From CAZTTG01 sp964615935 (lineage in GTDB: Bacteria > Planctomycetota > UBA1135 > GCA-002686595), in NCBI GenBank assembly GCA_964615935.1, contig CAZTTG010000024.1, forward strand, positions 1-64,000: 64,000 nucleotides of DNA, read 5' to 3'. Position numbers and translations under genes: made by a program. Below, in pieces: positions 1 through 9,471 of this stretch. Numbering within the stretch: the stretch's first letter is position 1; each line of letters begins with the position of its first letter. The notes beneath the pieces are model-generated. The model did not search any database. It was not told the DNA's origin and saw nothing but the letters and a program-made list of their open reading frames with translations.

Positions 1-52
<52 letters not shown>

Positions 53-208
53 CTCGTCAACTGCCGATGGAGCCTCCCCTCCGGATGTCAGTGGAAATCC
101 CTCTTGCGCAACCGAATCGGTCCCGAATCCGAGAAACAGGCAAGCCCGCCGCCGATGGAGAGGATGGCCAATGCTGGCCAGGAGACCCGATCCGACCGCT
201 CCCGACTC

Positions 209-3200
209 TCAGGCACTCTCGCAGTGCAGCCCCCTCCCCCGCGCCATCTGGCGCAGGGCCCACACCGGCCGTCGCGCCAGCATCGTCAGGTCCTCCAGCG
301 CGGCGTAGGCGCAGGGCACCAGCACCAGGATCAGGCCGGTGGCCATGGCCAGCCCGAAGAACAGGCTGATGGCCATGGGCTGCAGGAAGCGCGCCTGGCC
401 CTGGGCGAAGAAGGTCAGGGGGGAGAGTCCCAGCATGGTGGTGATCGAGGTCAGGACGATGGGCCGGAAGCGCTGCTTGCCGGCGACCAGCAGGGCCTGC
501 ATCAGCGGCTCGCCCGCTTGCCGTCGGGCGTTGACGCGGTCCACCAGGATCAGGGAGTCGTTGACCACGATGCCCGCCAGGGCCAGGAGGCCGATCAGCG
601 AGAGCAGCGAGAGCGAGCGCCCCATGATCAGGTGACCCAGGATCATCCCGGTCACCGCCAGCGGGATCGCGAACATGATCACCAGGGGCTGGGCCAGGGA
701 CCGGAACAGGCTCCCCAGGATCACGAAGATCACCCCGGCCGCGAGCAGGGTCGAGCGCCGCAGCCCCTCGAAGGCCTCCTGGGTCTCCTCGTAGTCGCCC
801 TCGAACTCGAGGGAGGTGCCGGGCATGTCCTGCGATATCCCGGCGTACTCCCCGCGTAACAACTCGATGGCCTTCCCGGCGCTGATGATCTCCTTGTTCA
901 CGTCGGCCAGGACCCGGATGGAGCGCTGGCCATCGTCGCGCGAGATCAGGGCCGGCCCGGCGTCCTCCACCAGGTGGGCCACCGCGCGCAGCGGCAGGCG
1001 CGCGCCCCCCGGGGCGGTCACGCGCAGTTCCTCCAGAGAGGCCCGCTCGGCGCGCAGCTCCTCGGGCAGCTTGAGCACCACCTCGACGTCGTCGCGGCCG
1101 CGCCGCAGGCGGGAGACGCGCGTGCCCTCGAAGGAGGTGCGCAGCTCGGAGGCCAGCCAGGCCTCGGAGAAGCCCGAGAGCCGGGCCTCCTCCCGCAGGA
1201 GCACGCGCACCTGGCGCTTGCCCATCTCCGCGTCGTCATGCACGTCGCGCACCCCGGGCTGGCGCTCGAGCGAGGCCTTCACCCGATCGGCGAGCCCGCG
1301 CAGCACCTCGAGCTCCTCGCCCCGGATGGAGATGTCGATGGCGCGGCCGGTGGGCCCCGCCTGGGGCTGGGCCACGTCGATCGAGAGGATGCCCGGCGGG
1401 GGCTCGGCCAGGCGCTGGCGCAGGTCCTCGATGATCACCGCCGTGGGCCGCCGGCCGCCGGCGTCCTCGCGCAGCTCGACCCAGATCTGCGCCAGGTTCT
1501 GGCCGAACTGCCACCGGGTGGCGTCCTCGGCCTGACCGCCGGTGATCATGTTGGTGCTCTCGACCTCCTCCTCGGGCAGGGCCAGCACCATCTCCTCCAC
1601 CCGGATGCCGCGCCGCTCGGTCTCCTCCAGGGAGGTCCCCGGCGGCATGCGCATGTTGACGTAGAAGATCTTGGACTCGAAGTCGTCGAAGAGGTTGAAG
1701 GGCACCCACCAGCGGGCCACGACCACCAACACCGCGGTGGTGGCGATGCTGGCCGCCAAGCTGACGTAGCGCCAGCGCAGGGCCAGGGTCAGGAGGCGGC
1801 CGTAGGCCTCTCGCAGGGGCTCGTACCAGGGCCGCGACGGGCGCTCCCGCGCGGCGCGAAGGCTCCGCTTCCCGCTCCAGTGGGCCAGGTGCGCGGGCAG
1901 CACCAGGATGGCCTCGGCCAGGGAGGCCACCAGACAGAAGCTGACGATCAGGGGCAGGGGCCGCATGAACTGCCCGGTGGTGCCCTCGATCATCAGGATG
2001 GGCAGGAAGGCGGCCATGGTGGTCAGGATGGTGGCGGTCACGGGCTTGCCCACCTGGGCGGTCCCCTCGATGGCCGCCTCGGCCGGCGAGAGGCCCTCCT
2101 CCATCAGCCGGAAGGAGTTCTCCGAGACCACGATGGCGTCGTCCACGATCATGCCCAGGACGATGATCAGGGCGAACATCGTCATCATGTTCATGCTGAC
2201 GCCGATCGCCCCCGCCAGGGCGATGCCCCCCAGGAAGGCCACCGGGATGCCCAGGGCGGTGATCAGCGCCACCCGCCAGGAGAGGAAGGCCAAGAGCGAG
2301 AGCACCACCAGGACCCCGCCGATGGTGGCCGAGTCGCGCATCACCTCCAGGCGGTTCTCGATGTAGATCGAGACGTCGGTATTGGTGCCCAGCGCGGCCC
2401 CCGGCGGCATGCGCCCGGCGTGCTCGGCCACGTAGGCGTGCACCGCGCGGGAGATGTCCACCGCGTCGCCGCGCTCGTCCTTGTTGACCTGCAGGTGCAG
2501 GGTGGGCTGGCCGTTGAAGCGCGCCAGGGTCACCGGCCGCTGGAAGGTGTCGCTGGGCCGGGCCACGTCGGCCAGCAGCACCCGCCGCCCGTCGGGGAGC
2601 GCCAGGACCGGCAGCTCCAGCAGGTCGGCGGCCTCCTCCACCTGCGAGTCCACCCGCAGGAGGAAGTCCCCCGAGTCGGTGCTCAGGCTGCCCAGCGGCA
2701 GGTCGGCCACGCGCCCCTCGATGGCCGCCGCCAGGCCCGCCAGGCTCAGGCCGTAGCGCTCCAGGGCCAGGGGATCGACCTCGACCCACAGGCGCGGCTC
2801 GCGGCTGCCGCTGACCACCACCGAGCTGACCCCCTCGATGGCCTCCAGCCCGCTCTCGTGGCGCTCGCCCAGCTCGCGCAGCTCGTCCTCGGCGACCTTG
2901 CCGTAGACGTAGACCGCCATCACCGGCCACTGCTGCCGCAGCTCCTCGACGTAGGAGTCCTCGGCGTCCCGCGGCAGCTCGTCGGCGCGCTCGATGGCCG
3001 CGCGCGCGTCGTCCAGGAAGGTGCCGACCTCGGTGCCCCGCTCGAGGGTGAGCGTGATGGTGGAGATCCCCTCCATGGAGGTCGAGAGCATCTCGTCCAG
3101 CCCGTCGAGGGACTCCAGCTCGTCCTCCAGCGGCAGGGTCACCAGCCGCTCCACGTCCTCGGGCGAGGCCCCCGGGTAGAGGGTGGTGACGATCACCCGG

Positions 3201-3334
3201 TCCATCGAGAACTCGGGGAAGACCTCGCGCGGCATGGCCAGGTAGAAGAGCAGCCCGGCCAGGCACACGACCGCCATGGCCAGGTTGCTGGCCACCGGGT
3301 TCCCCACCGCGAAGGCCGCCAGGCGCCGGATCAA
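209..3334 (-). CDS. RND-family efflux transporter permease (HAE1/AcrB type)
   Basis: Inner-membrane proton-driven pump that would export hydrophobic or amphiphilic compounds through a tripartite complex. The 1041-residue length is typical of the family. An N-terminal membrane helix (around PVASNLAMAVVCLAGLLFY) is followed by a large periplasmic loop, a helix bundle with the paired Asp of the proton relay (GMIVDDAIVV), a second periplasmic loop and a second bundle (GLLALAGIVVNDSLILVDR). The start is taken as TTG at 3334, overlapping the adaptor stop as TTGA; reading further upstream in this frame only crosses the adaptor gene antisense to sense of its own frame and gives low-complexity sequence. 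It is translationally coupled to the membrane-fusion protein. No outer-membrane TolC-like gene is visible, so that partner is elsewhere. The substrate cannot be told from sequence. Confidence 0.93.
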   Translation of the reverse strand: MIRRLAAFAVGNPVASNLAMAVVCLAGLLFYLAMPREVFPEFSMDRVIVTTLYPGASPEDVERLVTLPLEDELESLDGLDEMLSTSMEGISTITLTLERGTEVGTFLDDARAAIERADELPRDAEDSYVEELRQQWPVMAVYVYGKVAEDELRELGERHESGLEAIEGVSSVVVSGSREPRLWVEVDPLALERYGLSLAGLAAAIEGRVADLPLGSLSTDSGDFLLRVDSQVEEAADLLELPVLALPDGRRVLLADVARPSDTFQRPVTLARFNGQPTLHLQVNKDERGDAVDISRAVHAYVAEHAGRMPPGAALGTNTDVSIYIENRLEVMRDSATIGGVLVVLSLLAFLSWRVALITALGIPVAFLGGIALAGAIGVSMNMMTMFALIIVLGMIVDDAIVVSENSFRLMEEGLSPAEAAIEGTAQVGKPVTATILTTMAAFLPILMIEGTTGQFMRPLPLIVSFCLVASLAEAILVLPAHLAHWSGKRSLRAARERPSRPWYEPLREAYGRLLTLALRWRYVSLAASIATTAVLVVVARWWVPFNLFDDFESKIFYVNMRMPPGTSLEETERRGIRVEEMVLALPEEEVESTNMITGGQAEDATRWQFGQNLAQIWVELREDAGGRRPTAVIIEDLRQRLAEPPPGILSIDVAQPQAGPTGRAIDISIRGEELEVLRGLADRVKASLERQPGVRDVHDDAEMGKRQVRVLLREEARLSGFSEAWLASELRTSFEGTRVSRLRRGRDDVEVVLKLPEELRAERASLEELRVTAPGGARLPLRAVAHLVEDAGPALISRDDGQRSIRVLADVNKEIISAGKAIELLRGEYAGISQDMPGTSLEFEGDYEETQEAFEGLRRSTLLAAGVIFVILGSLFRSLAQPLVIMFAIPLAVTGMILGHLIMGRSLSLLSLIGLLALAGIVVNDSLILVDRVNARRQAGEPLMQALLVAGKQRFRPIVLTSITTMLGLSPLTFFAQGQARFLQPMAISLFFGLAMATGLILVLVPCAYAALEDLTMLARRPVWALRQMARGRGLHCESA

Positions 3335-4632
3335 CGGGAGGCCTCGCCTTCGCCGTCCCCCTCGATCCGGCAGCGCGCCCCGTCGGCCAGCCGATCGAGC
3401 GGGTGGGTGATCAGGAGCTCGCCCGGAGCCAGCCCGCCGTCGACCAGGAAGCCCTCGCCCACCGACCGGCCGAGGTCCAGGTCGCGCCGTCGAGCGAGGT
3501 CGTCCTCGAGGACGAAGGCGATCGCTCGGTCCGAGTCCCAGCGGAGGTGGCGCCGGTCCACGACCAGGGCTCCCTCGGCGACCCCCAGCTCGATGACCGC
3601 CCGGGCGAACTGCCCGGCGGCCAGGGGGTCGCCCGCGGAGGAGGCGCCATCCTCCGGCGCGGTCCCCGCCGCGGGGTTCCGCACCTCGACCTCCACCGAC
3701 ACCGCCCGGGAGGCGAGGTCGGCCTCCACCCCCACGGCGCGCACGCGGCCGTCCAGGTGCAGGCCGGGGCGCGAGGGCAGATCGACCCGCACCGCGAGCC
3801 CGACCCGGATGCCGACGAGCTCCAGCTCGTGCACCGGCAGCGAGAGGTGCAGGGTTGCGATGTCCAGGAGCTCGGCCACCGGCTCGCCGGGCGCCAGCCA
3901 GGTGCCCGGCGCCGGCGCGCGGCCGGCGAGGTGGCCCGCGAAGGGCGCCAGGATCTCGGCCTTGCCGCGGCGGACCCGCGCCAGCTCCAGGGAGAGCTCC
4001 GCGTGGGCCAGCCGGGTGCGGGCGGTCGCCTCGGCGCTGCGAGCGCTCTCGACGCGGTCGAGGGCCGCACGGTTCAGCCCGGAGGCGGCCGCGTCCTCCG
4101 CCAGGGCGGCGTCCAGGAGGCTGGGGCTGGCGATCCCCTCCCCCTCCAGACCGCGCAGGCGCTCCAGCTCGCGCGCCGCCACCTCCCGGCGCGTGCGGCT
4201 GGTCTCGAGCTGCCCCTCGGCGTGGCCGATCTCCAGGAGGGCCGCCGCCAGGACCGCGCGCGCCTCCTCGACCCCCGCCTCGGCCCGGCGCGCCTCCAGG
4301 TCGAGGATCTCGGGATCGAGGGACAGGAGGACCTGGCCGGCCTCCACCGCGGCGCCCGGCCGCCAGCCCTCGAGCACCGCGACGACCTTCCCGCCCACCT
4401 CGCTCGCCAACCGCGCGCGGCGGGCCGCGAGGAGCGTCCCGAAGCCACCCACCTCGAGCGGGATCGCGCGGGTCGCGACCTCGCGGACCCGGACCGGCAC
4501 GGGACCCGGGTCCCGGGGCGGCGCCGGGGCGGGCTCGGGCCGCCCCTCGTACAGGGCGTCGATCAGGAGCCAGGCCGCGCCGGCGATCAGCGCGACCAGG
4601 ACCAGGCTGATGAGGGTGCGGGGGAGGGCCAT
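3331..4632 (-). CDS. RND efflux periplasmic adaptor (HlyD/MFP family)
   Basis: Membrane-fusion protein of 433 residues linking the inner-membrane pump to an outer-membrane channel. An N-terminal hydrophobic anchor lies at about residues 4-25, followed by a Pro-rich linker, a first half-lipoyl/barrel strand region, an Ala/Glu/Arg-rich coiled-coil hairpin (about 110-220), the second lipoyl half with the 'ILAPFAGHL' type motif, and beta-barrel and membrane-proximal domains. The hairpin and lipoyl arrangement is characteristic of AcrA/HlyD proteins. It is first in a two-gene operon, and its stop overlaps the pump's TTG start. It diverges from tig across about 256 bases. The adaptor assignment is firm; the substrate is unknown. 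Confidence 0.92.
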   Translation of the reverse strand: MALPRTLISLVLVALIAGAAWLLIDALYEGRPEPAPAPPRDPGPVPVRVREVATRAIPLEVGGFGTLLAARRARLASEVGGKVVAVLEGWRPGAAVEAGQVLLSLDPEILDLEARRAEAGVEEARAVLAAALLEIGHAEGQLETSRTRREVAARELERLRGLEGEGIASPSLLDAALAEDAAASGLNRAALDRVESARSAEATARTRLAHAELSLELARVRRGKAEILAPFAGHLAGRAPAPGTWLAPGEPVAELLDIATLHLSLPVHELELVGIRVGLAVRVDLPSRPGLHLDGRVRAVGVEADLASRAVSVEVEVRNPAAGTAPEDGASSAGDPLAAGQFARAVIELGVAEGALVVDRRHLRWDSDRAIAFVLEDDLARRRDLDLGRSVGEGFLVDGGLAPGELLITHPLDRLADGARCRIEGDGEGEASR

Positions 4633-4769
4633 CTGCGCTGTCTCGGGGAGGGGGACCCGGTCCAGAATGGCTCCCTTCTAGCCGTTTCCGCGGCCGGTCC
4701 AAGCGTGGGGGGGGCAAACCGCGCGGCGGGCCGCGGCGAACGGGCCGCCGGGGGACCGATCGCGCCGTT

Positions 4770-4791
4770 CCCCTCCCCCCCCTCCCCCCCC
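4770..4791. repeat. C4-T-C8-T-C8 tract (G-quadruplex motif on the minus strand)
   Basis: Between the divergent adaptor and tig genes lies C4 T C8 T C8, followed by more pyrimidines. On the minus strand this reads as three G-runs of 8, 8 and 4 separated by single A residues, which satisfies G-quadruplex-type patterns. It lies about 100 bases upstream of the tig start. Whether it acts in regulation is inference. No convincing -35/-10 pair was seen in the same 256-base intergenic region. Confidence 0.6.
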
Positions 4792-4888
4792 TCTCCACCT
4801 TCGTATCCGCTGTGGACTGCCCGTCCCCCCGGTGGTTCAATCCCCGCTCTCATCCCCCTCTCCCCCCGTCCCCGAGCACCCCCCTACC

Positions 4889-6187
4889 GTGGAACTCAAC
4901 GTCGAAAACCTCGCCCCCTGCCGGGTCCGAGTCGCCCTCACCGTCCCCGCCGAGGAGCTCGAGCAGGAGGTCCGCAAGACCCTCGACGGCCTCCGCCGAC
5001 AGACCCGGATGAAGGGCTTCCGGCCGGGCAAGGTTCCCCTCCACGCGGTGGAGAAGGCGCACGGCCTGGAGGTGCGCGAGGAGGCCAAGCAGCGCTTCGT
5101 GGCCCTGGCCTTCGAGCGCGCCGTCAAGGAGAACGAGCTGGACCCCCTGGGCTCGCCCCGGGTGACAATGGAGGATCTGGCCGCCATCCGGCCCGCCGCG
5201 GGCCAGGACTTCGAGTTCGCCTTCGACGTCGATCTCCGGCCCCGCTTCGAGCTGGGGCAGTACAAGGGCCTGGCGGTCGAGAGCCAGCTCGCCCCGGTGC
5301 TGGAGGAGGAGGTCGACCAGGCCATCGAGGACATCCGACGCCGCTCCGCGCGGCCCGAGCCCGCCGGCGAGGACGGCCTGCCCGAGGACGGGATGGCGGT
5401 CTGCAAGATGGAGCTGCGCCACGAGGGCGAGGTGGTCCTCTCCCGCGAGGGGATTCGCCTCTCCCCGGAGGCCCCCCTGCCGGGGCTCGATCCGGAGGCC
5501 TTCACCCGCTCCCTGACCGGGGCCGTGCCGGGCCAGGAAATCGAGCTCCAGGTGCCCCGGCTGCCGGCGGACATCGAGAAGGAGGAGGCCCGGGGACAGG
5601 AGGGGACCTGCCACCTGACCGTCTCCGAGGCCTTCCGGCTGGTCCCCCCCGACGAGGAGACGCTGCGGGCGAACGTGGGGGTCGAGACCGACGAGGAGGT
5701 CCGCGTCAAGGTCCGGGAGGAGCTCGAACGCGTCCGGCAGGCCGAGGAGGACCAGCGCGTCGAGGCGGCCCTGATCGCGGCCCTGGTGGGGGCCCACGAC
5801 TTCGAGCTCCCCGAGGCCATGATCGAGGACCAGGTGGCCTCCCGCCTGGAGGTCATCCGGGTCCAGCTAAAGGCTCGCGGCCTGGCGGACGAGGAGATCG
5901 GACAGGCGGTCGCCGCCCAGGAGGGCGAGGTGCGCGAAGGGGCCCTGCAGGGCGCCCGCAGCCTCTTCCTGATGGAGGCCATCGCCACCCAGGAGGAGCT
6001 CAAGGTGAACCAGCAGGACATCGCCAGCGAGCTCCGGGTGATCGCCCAACGCAACCAGGCCAGCCTCGAGGAGGTCAGCGAGTTCTACAAGGAGAACGAC
6101 CAGATGCAGCAGCTGGCCCTGGAGATCATGGATCGCAAGGTCCGCACCTTCCTGCGCGAGAACGCCGACATCACTGAACCCGCCTGA
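4889..6187 (+). CDS. tig: trigger factor
   Basis: Ribosome-bound chaperone that receives nascent chains at the exit tunnel; 432 residues, the normal family length. The N-terminal ribosome-binding domain carries the signature around GFRPGKVP (about residues 46-53). A middle FKBP-type PPIase region (about 145-230) is poorly conserved, and the C-terminal helical arms are rich in Glu, Lys and Arg. The start is set at GTG 4889, so that the protein begins VELNVENLAP as in other trigger factors; an ATG 57 bases upstream would add a Pro/Ser-rich extension translated from the pyrimidine-rich leader. It is followed at 46 bases by clpP and then clpX, the classic tig-clpP-clpX order. Confidence 0.95.
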   Translation: MELNVENLAPCRVRVALTVPAEELEQEVRKTLDGLRRQTRMKGFRPGKVPLHAVEKAHGLEVREEAKQRFVALAFERAVKENELDPLGSPRVTMEDLAAIRPAAGQDFEFAFDVDLRPRFELGQYKGLAVESQLAPVLEEEVDQAIEDIRRRSARPEPAGEDGLPEDGMAVCKMELRHEGEVVLSREGIRLSPEAPLPGLDPEAFTRSLTGAVPGQEIELQVPRLPADIEKEEARGQEGTCHLTVSEAFRLVPPDEETLRANVGVETDEEVRVKVREELERVRQAEEDQRVEAALIAALVGAHDFELPEAMIEDQVASRLEVIRVQLKARGLADEEIGQAVAAQEGEVREGALQGARSLFLMEAIATQEELKVNQQDIASELRVIAQRNQASLEEVSEFYKENDQMQQLALEIMDRKVRTFLRENADITEPA

Positions 6188-6233
6188 ACCCCGCACCCGA
6201 CCTGGAAGCCGACCGGCTGAGGAAGAAGAACCG

Positions 6234-6842
6234 ATGGAAGAGCACGCGAACCTGTACATCCCCTACGTGGTCGAGAAGACCGGACGCGGGGAGCGCGCCT
6301 ACGACATCTACTCGCGCCTCCTGGAGGACCGGATCATCTTCATCGGCAGCGAGATCAACGACCAGGTCGCCAACTCGGTGATGGCCCAGTTGCTCTTCCT
6401 GGACCGGGCCAACAAGTCCCAGGACATCAACATCTACATCAACAGCCCCGGCGGTTCGGTGACCAGCGGCCTGGCGATGTACGACACCATGCAGTTCGTG
6501 ACCCCCGACGTGGCCACCTACTGCCTGGGACAGTGCGCCTCCATGGGGGCCGTGCTGCTGGCCGGCGGGACCAAGGGCAAGCGCTTCGCCCTGCCCCACT
6601 CGCGGGTCATGATCCACCAGCCGTGGGGCGGCGCCCAGGGAACGGCGGCCGACATGGAGATCCAGGTCGAGGAGATCCTGCGCCTGCGCAAGCACCTCGA
6701 GGAGATCCTGGCCGACCACTGCGGCAAGGATGTGGAAGAAGTTTCCAAGGCCTGCGAGCGGGACAAGTTCTTCACCCCCGAGCAGGCCAAGGATTTCGGC
6801 CTGATCGACGATGTGGTGACCGCCACCGAGAAAAAAGACTAG
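6234..6842 (+). CDS. clpP: ATP-dependent Clp protease proteolytic subunit ClpP
   Basis: Serine peptidase subunit that forms the degradation chamber for ClpX and probably other Clp ATPases. The 202 residues carry the full catalytic triad: Ser103 in GQCASMGA, His128 in MIHQP and Asp177 in ERDKFF, with the usual spacing. The conserved NSPGGSV segment forming the oxyanion region is at about 70-76. No long propeptide is present. A purine-rich stretch (GAGGAAGAAGAA) lies just before the ATG as a likely ribosome-binding site. It lies between tig and clpX in one transcription direction. Confidence 0.98.
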   Translation: MEEHANLYIPYVVEKTGRGERAYDIYSRLLEDRIIFIGSEINDQVANSVMAQLLFLDRANKSQDINIYINSPGGSVTSGLAMYDTMQFVTPDVATYCLGQCASMGAVLLAGGTKGKRFALPHSRVMIHQPWGGAQGTAADMEIQVEEILRLRKHLEEILADHCGKDVEEVSKACERDKFFTPEQAKDFGLIDDVVTATEKKD

Positions 6843-6949
6843 AGTAGAGCCGGCGAGCGCGCCCCTGCCGGGCGTCCGCGCCGGCGCCCGCGAGGACGCT
6901 TGCGCCCCGCCCCGGCGAGAGGCACCCTGAAGACTCGAGGTACCCCTAG

Positions 6950-8404
6950 ATGACACCCTCCTCCAACCGCGGCCGCCACGTGGAGCGCTGCACCTTCTGC
7001 GAGAAGCGACGCCACCACGTGGCCTCCCTGATCGCGGGTCCGCCGGGGGTGTACATCTGCAACGAGTGCATCGAGATCTGCAACTCCATCCTGCAGGAGG
7101 AGCAGCGCCGCAGCGCCGAGACCGGGCTGGGCCAGACCGCCGGCGCCGCGCGCGGCCGGCGACGCGGCGGGGGCCCCGCGCCCGCGCCCGAGCCTCGGCT
7201 GCCCACCCCCATCGAGATCTCCCGCCGGCTGGAGGAGTACGTGATCGGCCAGACCCGCGCCAAGAAGGTGCTGGCCGTCGCGGTCTACAACCACTACAAG
7301 CGGATCCGCAGCCAGAAGCCGGGCGCCAGCACCGAGGACCAGGTCGAGATCGAGAAGTCCAACGTGCTGCTGGTGGGTCCCACCGGCTCGGGCAAGACCC
7401 TGCTGGCCCGCACCCTGGCGCGCATGCTCGACGTGCCCTTCGCCCTGGCCGACGCCACCACCCTGACCGAGGCCGGCTACGTCGGGGAGGACGTCGAGAA
7501 CATCCTGCTCAAGCTCCTGCAGGCGGCCGACTTCGACATCGAGCGCGCGCAGCAGGGGATCGTCTACGTCGACGAGATCGACAAGATCGGCCGCACCACC
7601 TCCAACGTCTCGATCACCCGCGACGTCTCCGGCGAGGGGGTCCAGCAGGCCCTGCTCAAGATCCTCGAGGGCACCGTCGCCAACGTGCCGCCGCAGGGGG
7701 GGCGCAAGCACCCCGAGCAGGCCTACATCCAGATCGACACCTCCAACATCCTGTTCGTCTGCGGCGGGACCTTCTCGGGGGTGGAGGAGATCATCGCCCG
7801 CCGGGTGGGCAGCAGCGTGATCGGCTTCGGCCTGGAGGCCGAGGCGGACCCGGAGGAGAAGCCCAGCCGCTGGCGCCGGGCCAAGAAGCTGCCCAGCCAG
7901 GTGGACTCCGACAACCGCGAGGAGTTCGTCCGCCTGATCGAGCCCAAGGACCTGATCGAGTACGGCATGATCCCCGAGTTCGTCGGGCGGCTGCCGGTCC
8001 TGACCACCCTCGACAGCCTGGAACGCGACGACCTGGTGCGCATCCTGACCGAGCCCAAGAACGCGCTCACCCGCCAGTTCGCCCGTCTCTTCCAGATGTC
8101 CGATGCCGAGCTCGAGTTCACCCCCGACGCCCTGGAGGCGATCGCCACGGTGGCCATCAATCGCGAGACCGGCGTGCGCGCCCTGCGCTCCATCCTGGAG
8201 GACCTGCTCCTGGACGTCCTGTACGAGCTGCCCAACCGCAAGGACACCCGCAAGTTCCTGATCACCGAAGAGGTGGTCCACGGCCGCGAGAACCTGGCGC
8301 AGGGGCTGACCGCCGAGGACGTGCTCCCCGAGGAGGAGCCCGAGGAGCCGACCCCGCTTCCGCCCGAGGAGGACACCGCGCCTCCCGAGCGGGAGAGCGC
8401 CTGA
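6950..8404 (+). CDS. clpX: ATP-dependent Clp protease ATP-binding subunit ClpX
   Basis: Hexameric AAA+ unfoldase that feeds tagged substrates to ClpP. The N-terminal zinc-binding domain has Cys14, Cys17, Cys37 and Cys40. An Ala/Arg/Gly-rich linker (about 60-82) precedes the AAA+ module with Walker A GPTGSGKT (143-150), the pore loop GYVGED (176-181) and Walker B IVYVDEIDKI (about 204-213). The C-terminus carries an acidic, Pro-rich tail (EEEPEEPTPLPPEED) longer than in E. coli ClpX. The length of 484 residues is slightly above the family mean because of linker and tail. It lies 107 bases downstream of clpP. Confidence 0.98.
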   Translation: MTPSSNRGRHVERCTFCEKRRHHVASLIAGPPGVYICNECIEICNSILQEEQRRSAETGLGQTAGAARGRRRGGGPAPAPEPRLPTPIEISRRLEEYVIGQTRAKKVLAVAVYNHYKRIRSQKPGASTEDQVEIEKSNVLLVGPTGSGKTLLARTLARMLDVPFALADATTLTEAGYVGEDVENILLKLLQAADFDIERAQQGIVYVDEIDKIGRTTSNVSITRDVSGEGVQQALLKILEGTVANVPPQGGRKHPEQAYIQIDTSNILFVCGGTFSGVEEIIARRVGSSVIGFGLEAEADPEEKPSRWRRAKKLPSQVDSDNREEFVRLIEPKDLIEYGMIPEFVGRLPVLTTLDSLERDDLVRILTEPKNALTRQFARLFQMSDAELEFTPDALEAIATVAINRETGVRALRSILEDLLLDVLYELPNRKDTRKFLITEEVVHGRENLAQGLTAEDVLPEEEPEEPTPLPPEEDTAPPERESA

Positions 8405-8508
8405 ATCGCCTGAGCGAGAGCGCGTGAGCCGGAGACGGCGAGCGCGCTCGCCCCGACCTCAGCTCGCTTCCCCGCGGCAGCCCCGCCGGGCCCGCCCCCA
8501 TACGCCCC

Positions 8509-9462
8509 ATGTCCGACCCGCTGCGCATCTACTTCCACCGCGACTTCGACGGGATGGTCTCGGCCGCCCTCCTGGCCAGCATCCTCCGCGGGCGTGGTGA
8601 GGCCGACGTGAGCTGGAGCAGCGTCAACTACGACCAGCGCCGGGACTGGGAGCGCTTCGGCGAGGGCGAGCGCTTCGCCATCGTGGACTTCCACTTCCAT
8701 CCCCGGGCGGAGTACTGGTTCGACCACCACCCCACCACCTTCCTCAGCGCCGAGCTGCGCGAGCGCTACCAGCCCAGCGAGCGCTGGCGGTGGGACGAGA
8801 CCTCGCCCTCCTGCCCTCCCCTGGTGATCGCCCACGCCCGCGAGCACTGGGCCTGGCAGCCGGAGGAGCGCTTCCTGGAGATGGCCCGCTGGTCGGACGT
8901 CATCGACGCCGCCCTCTACGAGAACGTCGAGCAGGCGGTCTTCGGCGATCAGGCGGCCCTGCGCGTGTCGCGCGCCCTGACCGCGGCTCCCAGCAACGCC
9001 TGGGTGGACGAGCTGGTGGGCGCCATGTCCACCCAGTCCATCGAGGCGGTGGCCAGCCTGTCCAAGGTGGAGAAGGCCTTCCAGCGCGCCTCGCGCAACC
9101 GCGACAAGGCCCTGGAGCAGTTCCCCCCCACGGTCGACTCCATGGAGGAGCGGGTCCTGCTCTACGACGCCTCCAGCAACGCCATCCGCCGGGAGCGCTT
9201 CGCGCCCTTCTACCACTATCCCGACATCCACTACGCGGTGGGCGTCATCCCCACCCGCTCGGGCTTCCACGTCTCCTGCGGCCGGAACCCCTGGAACGCC
9301 CCGCCGGTCGACGCCATCCACGTGGGTCAGATCATGGAGCGCTACGGCGGCGGCGGCCACCGGGCGGTGGGCGGCGCCAACCCCCCGGACCTGCAGGCCG
9401 CCCGCAAGGCCGCGGCCGAGATCGCCGCCGAGCTGCGCGCTGCCTTGCACGGGCGCGTCTAG
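8509..9462 (+). CDS. DHH-family phosphoesterase
   Basis: Member of the DHH/DHHA1 phosphoesterase superfamily, which includes NrnA-type oligoribonucleases and RecJ-like enzymes. The N-terminal motif HRDFDGMVSA (His10, Asp12, Asp14), Asp60 and the DHH triad at residues 72-74 (WFDHHPT) are the Mn-binding site. The C-terminal DHHA1-type motif GGGGHRAVGGA is near residue 285. At 317 residues it matches NrnA-like proteins, but the exact substrate (nanoRNA, pAp, cyclic dinucleotide or other) cannot be told. It ends 9 bases before rlmN, so the two are probably cotranscribed. Confidence 0.8.
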   Translation: MSDPLRIYFHRDFDGMVSAALLASILRGRGEADVSWSSVNYDQRRDWERFGEGERFAIVDFHFHPRAEYWFDHHPTTFLSAELRERYQPSERWRWDETSPSCPPLVIAHAREHWAWQPEERFLEMARWSDVIDAALYENVEQAVFGDQAALRVSRALTAAPSNAWVDELVGAMSTQSIEAVASLSKVEKAFQRASRNRDKALEQFPPTVDSMEERVLLYDASSNAIRRERFAPFYHYPDIHYAVGVIPTRSGFHVSCGRNPWNAPPVDAIHVGQIMERYGGGGHRAVGGANPPDLQAARKAAAEIAAELRAALHGRV

Positions 9463-9471
9463 GCCCCGCCC

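Noticed and set aside
974..4681. 1235-codon open frame opposite the RND and adaptor genes
   Set aside because: Low-complexity His/Gln/Gly/Arg translation typical of antisense frames in high-GC genes; the opposite strand has clear families.
4692..4722. TTGGAC ... TAGAAG as a promoter for the adaptor gene (minus strand)
   Set aside because: Only half of the -35 bases match consensus and the spacing is 16; too weak to list as a feature.
3335..4840. Long N-terminal extension of the RND pump reading frame
   Set aside because: It is Arg/Gly/Pro-rich, unlike any RND protein, and lies over the adaptor gene in another frame; the TTG at 3334 gives the normal family start.
8437..8452. Perfect 16-base palindrome GGCGAGCGCGCTCGCC after clpX
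   Set aside because: Such G/C palindromes arise easily at this base composition; there is no loop or U-tract to support a terminator.
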